This document shows positions 31,482-34,035 of a DNA stretch of 34,035 nt, piece by piece. The stretch covers positions 1 to 34,035 of the forward strand of contig JAEDCM010000017.1 of the NCBI GenBank assembly GCA_016294165.1, in the 5' to 3' direction. How positions within the stretch are numbered: the stretch's first letter is position 1; every line of letters starts with the position of its first letter. The stretch is from Anaeroplasmataceae bacterium (GTDB lineage Bacteria; Bacillota_I; Bacilli_A; Acholeplasmatales; JAEDCM01). A program made the position numbers and the translations under genes. A model generated the notes under the pieces. It saw only the letters and a program-made list of their open reading frames with translations, had not been told where the DNA came from and searched no databases.

Positions 31482-33977
31482 CTTTTGTTCAATTTCACCT
31501 AGAGCTATTATTAATTCATCACTCTTAATTGGTTTAGCAAGATGATAGTTCATTCCCGCATCAAATGCCGCTTTTTTGTCTTCATCAAAGGCATTGGCAG
31601 TAATTGCAATAATAATTATATTAGCTTTTTTAATATCATTTAAATTTCTAATAACTTTAGTAGCTTTATACCCATCCATATTTGGCATTTGAATATCCAT
31701 TAAAATGAAATCATAATATCCAGCAGTATTATTTTTAATCATATCAACACAAATTGCTCCATCTAGCGCATGCTCAACAATAAATCCGGCTTCTTCAAGA
31801 ATGGTAATGGCAATCTCGGCATTAAACTCATTATCTTCCGCAAGAAGTACACGTTTTCCTTTAAATTGCTTTAAGTCATAGTTATTATGTTTCTTTTCAA
31901 TCTTTTGATAGTCAATATTTCGAATGATTTTATGAGGAATGGAAATGATTATTTTTGTTCCTACCCCAAGTTTACTTTCGACCTTAATGGTTCCATGCAT
32001 TAATTCTACAAGCTTTTTGACAATTGGCATGCCAAGGCCTGTTCCAGTAATTTTGCTTTCGGTCGTTGATCTTTCTCGGGTAAATTCTTCGAAAAGATGC
32101 GGAATAAATTCTTCAGACATTCCAATACCATTATCTTCAATAATTGTTTGATATATTGAATATTCATGATTTTTTGATGGTATTTCCGTTATCGAAAGAG
32201 TAATCTTTCCGCCTGGATTTGTATATTTTAAAGCATTACTTAAAATATTTAAGAATATTTCACGTAATTTTGGTTCATCACAAAGGATTGTGTTATTTCT
32301 GATATCACGATTTTTCGTAAATTTAATATTTTTTGCTTCAATTTGTGATTCAAACATTGAAAATAAAGAATTATGAAACACATCAATATTCATAATTTTT
32401 TCTTCAAGTGTAGCGGCACCACTTTCAATTTTAGCCATTTCAAGAACGTTATTAACAATTGAAAGAAGAAAATCATTGGATGTTTTAATTTTGCTAATAT
32501 AGTTTATTACGCGATCCTTATCATTGATATGTTTTTCTAGCAAATCAGTAAAACCAATAATGGCATTTATTGGCGTTCTGATGTCATGACTCATGTTAAA
32601 TAAAAATTCGCTTTTTGCTTTATTGGCCGCATCTGCTGCTTTTAATGCATTTTGCAAAACGGTTTCCTGTTGGCGTTCCTTTTTTATGATGTCATCGACA
32701 TTACGTGTTCCAATAACTACGACATTTGTGCCATCTTTTTCCAATACATATGATACTCTAATTTGAAGATAGCTGATACCATCATCGGTTATTGCTTCAA
32801 AGGTGAAAGAGTAATCTTCATTATGGCTTTTCATATATTCTAATGACATTTTTTCTAAATATTCTTCACGACTATTATCGGAAACCTCATTTAAAGCATA
32901 TTTTTGCATAACTTTAGACCATCGATTATCATATAATTCAAAACTTTTTTTTAAGTTTTGACTAAATCTATCTTTTGCACGAAAAGAAGTAACAGTATCA
33001 TTTATCGGATCAACAAGAAGAACGGAATAGTATTCTGAAGCAAGTCCTTCAATGGTTTCGTGTTGCAATTCCATTTTACGCGTTTGTTTTAATTGGCGAC
33101 GCATTTCCTTATCAATATCTCTAAATCCAAAAATTAATGTTATTTCATTGTTTTCATTAATTATTTTTACAACATTCATTTCAAAATAGGCGATGACACC
33201 ATTCATTATTCTTCGATAACCTAATTTATATAGTCCGACATCAGGAACATTTTTTAATAATACATCTAATTCAATCGATTGTTTTAAGCGTTCGCGGTCT
33301 TCCTCCACTACAAATGTATCAATGTATTTATGTAAAACGGTCGTATAATCCCCAAACTCCATTAATTTTTCAAGGACCTTTGGATTAATAGCTTTACCAT
33401 CAGTTCGATAAAGTGAGGTAGTACCAGATGCGACATCGATTTTAAATAAACTACTATATTCATAGCTTAAAGCAACAGAAATTGCGGATTCTTCCTTTAG
33501 GGCCTTGTTTAACTTATCAACGGCAATAAGGGCTTCTTCAATCTTTTTTTGTTGGAGAAACTCTTGTTTTTTTTCTTCATCGATATCTTTTATTGCTAGA
33601 AGAAATTGGTTATCCTTTGAATTTGGCTTTATAAGTAGGCATTCAAAAAAATGGATTTCATCATTTCTTAATACACGATATTTAAAGGAATAGTTATTCT
33701 TATCACTTAAAAGCGTTTTTATCTTTGAAATTTTATTGATTCTATTAAACAGATATTTATCTTCATCATAAACCTCATTTTTAGTATAAAATTCGCAAAT
33801 TTCTTCATAATTTCCTGTATCAAATTTATCATCATAGCGATCTTTTAGAACAGAATTTAAACGATAGTTAAAATATTTATTAGTGTCCATATCAACTAAA
33901 AATACACTTACATAAAGAATATTTAGAACCTCAATAACATTGCTTATATCAATTGTTTTGTCTAGATCTTTATTCAT
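31467..33977 (-). CDS. Hybrid sensor histidine kinase with PAS-like domains and a receiver domain
   Basis: An 836-residue cytoplasmic signalling protein; no membrane segment is visible. Order of parts: three PAS-like sensing regions (about 1-440, broken by short coiled coils such as EEKKQEFLQQKKIEEAL), HisKA with the phospho-acceptor His464 in FNMSHDIRTPINAIIG, an HATPase with N box NILSNALKYT, G1 EDNGIGM and G2 GTGLGMPI, then a C-terminal receiver with acidic LLAEDNEFN, phospho-acceptor Asp761 in LMDIQMPNMDG, Thr in AITANA and Lys in AKPI. There is no output domain, so a separate phosphotransfer or response protein must exist. ATG at 33977 is chosen over TTG at 33995; CGTGAT lies three bases before that ATG. 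Convergent with degV. Signal unknown. Confidence 0.93.
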   Translation of the reverse strand: MNKDLDKTIDISNVIEVLNILYVSVFLVDMDTNKYFNYRLNSVLKDRYDDKFDTGNYEEICEFYTKNEVYDEDKYLFNRINKISKIKTLLSDKNNYSFKYRVLRNDEIHFFECLLIKPNSKDNQFLLAIKDIDEEKKQEFLQQKKIEEALIAVDKLNKALKEESAISVALSYEYSSLFKIDVASGTTSLYRTDGKAINPKVLEKLMEFGDYTTVLHKYIDTFVVEEDRERLKQSIELDVLLKNVPDVGLYKLGYRRIMNGVIAYFEMNVVKIINENNEITLIFGFRDIDKEMRRQLKQTRKMELQHETIEGLASEYYSVLLVDPINDTVTSFRAKDRFSQNLKKSFELYDNRWSKVMQKYALNEVSDNSREEYLEKMSLEYMKSHNEDYSFTFEAITDDGISYLQIRVSYVLEKDGTNVVVIGTRNVDDIIKKERQQETVLQNALKAADAANKAKSEFLFNMSHDIRTPINAIIGFTDLLEKHINDKDRVINYISKIKTSNDFLLSIVNNVLEMAKIESGAATLEEKIMNIDVFHNSLFSMFESQIEAKNIKFTKNRDIRNNTILCDEPKLREIFLNILSNALKYTNPGGKITLSITEIPSKNHEYSIYQTIIEDNGIGMSEEFIPHLFEEFTRERSTTESKITGTGLGMPIVKKLVELMHGTIKVESKLGVGTKIIISIPHKIIRNIDYQKIEKKHNNYDLKQFKGKRVLLAEDNEFNAEIAITILEEAGFIVEHALDGAICVDMIKNNTAGYYDFILMDIQMPNMDGYKATKVIRNLNDIKKANIIIIAITANAFDEDKKAAFDAGMNYHLAKPIKSDELIIALGEIEQKNDSI

Positions 33978-34035
33978 AAAATCACGTATAATCAATTTAG
34001 ATAGGTTTGATATCTTTATTGATTATTTCTCCTTT

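Noticed and set aside
1..34035. Mycoplasma-type genetic code (TGA as Trp)
   Set aside because: TGA closes several genes exactly at overlaps with the next start (ATGA at 429 and 23937), and conserved tryptophans in IleS, GlyS and RpoD are all TGG.

Overview
This window is one continuous piece of bacterial chromosome, strongly AT-rich (roughly 30% G+C by eye). It reads as a low-GC Bacillota (Bacilli or Erysipelotrichia-like, possibly an uncultured gut lineage). The reasons are the conserved Firmicutes blocks (single-chain glyS-dnaG-rpoD-trmK, and rpsU-yqfC-yqfD-phoH-ybeY-cdd-era-yqzL-recO), an Ile T-box leader, AGGAGG-type ribosome sites, and class III ribonucleotide reductase, which points to an anaerobe. 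TGA ends several genes (for example cdd and yqzL) and Trp is written TGG, so the standard bacterial code 11 applies, not the Mycoplasma code. No rRNA, tRNA, CRISPR array, insertion sequence or prophage was seen.

Layout. 1-1721: two overlapping FtsX-like ABC permease subunits, the first cut by the window edge. 1731-4736: promoter, T-box leader, ileS and terminator. 4795-7467: an unknown protein, deoC, a second unknown protein and deoD, a deoxynucleoside salvage operon. 7468-7753: a gene-free AT-rich stretch that ends in the nrdDG promoter and leader. 7754-10571: nrdD-nrdG and terminator. 10623-12443: a 606-residue protein that I do not recognise. 12488-13324: a PHP-domain phosphoesterase. 13379-20616: glyS, dnaG, rpoD, trmK, rsmE and mtaB, tightly packed. 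20624-20916: rpsU with its own promoter and terminator (57 codons). 20928-26739: yqfC, yqfD, phoH, ybeY, cdd, era, a 40-codon yqzL, recO and an M50-like membrane metalloprotease with a helical C-terminal tail, many with overlapping start and stop codons. 26817-30094: aconitase and citrate synthase. 30118-31452: yaiI and degV. 31456-33977, minus strand: a soluble PAS-histidine kinase-receiver hybrid, convergent with degV.

How the genes work together. Most are housekeeping: tRNA charging, replication priming, the main sigma factor, rRNA and tRNA modification, ribosome maturation and anaerobic dNTP supply. Metabolic units are deoxynucleoside breakdown (deoC, deoD, with cdd elsewhere) and the citrate-isocitrate branch that could feed 2-oxoglutarate and glutamate. 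yqfC and yqfD hint at a sporulating ancestry.

The window is mostly ordinary. The points most worth a second look are: a recurring promoter/start arrangement (-10 box, 5-6 nt, GGTGAT, 3-4 nt, ATG) before three genes, implying very short leaders; the M50-like protease beside recO; the 606-residue unknown; the two unknowns in the deo operon; and repeats upstream of aconitase.
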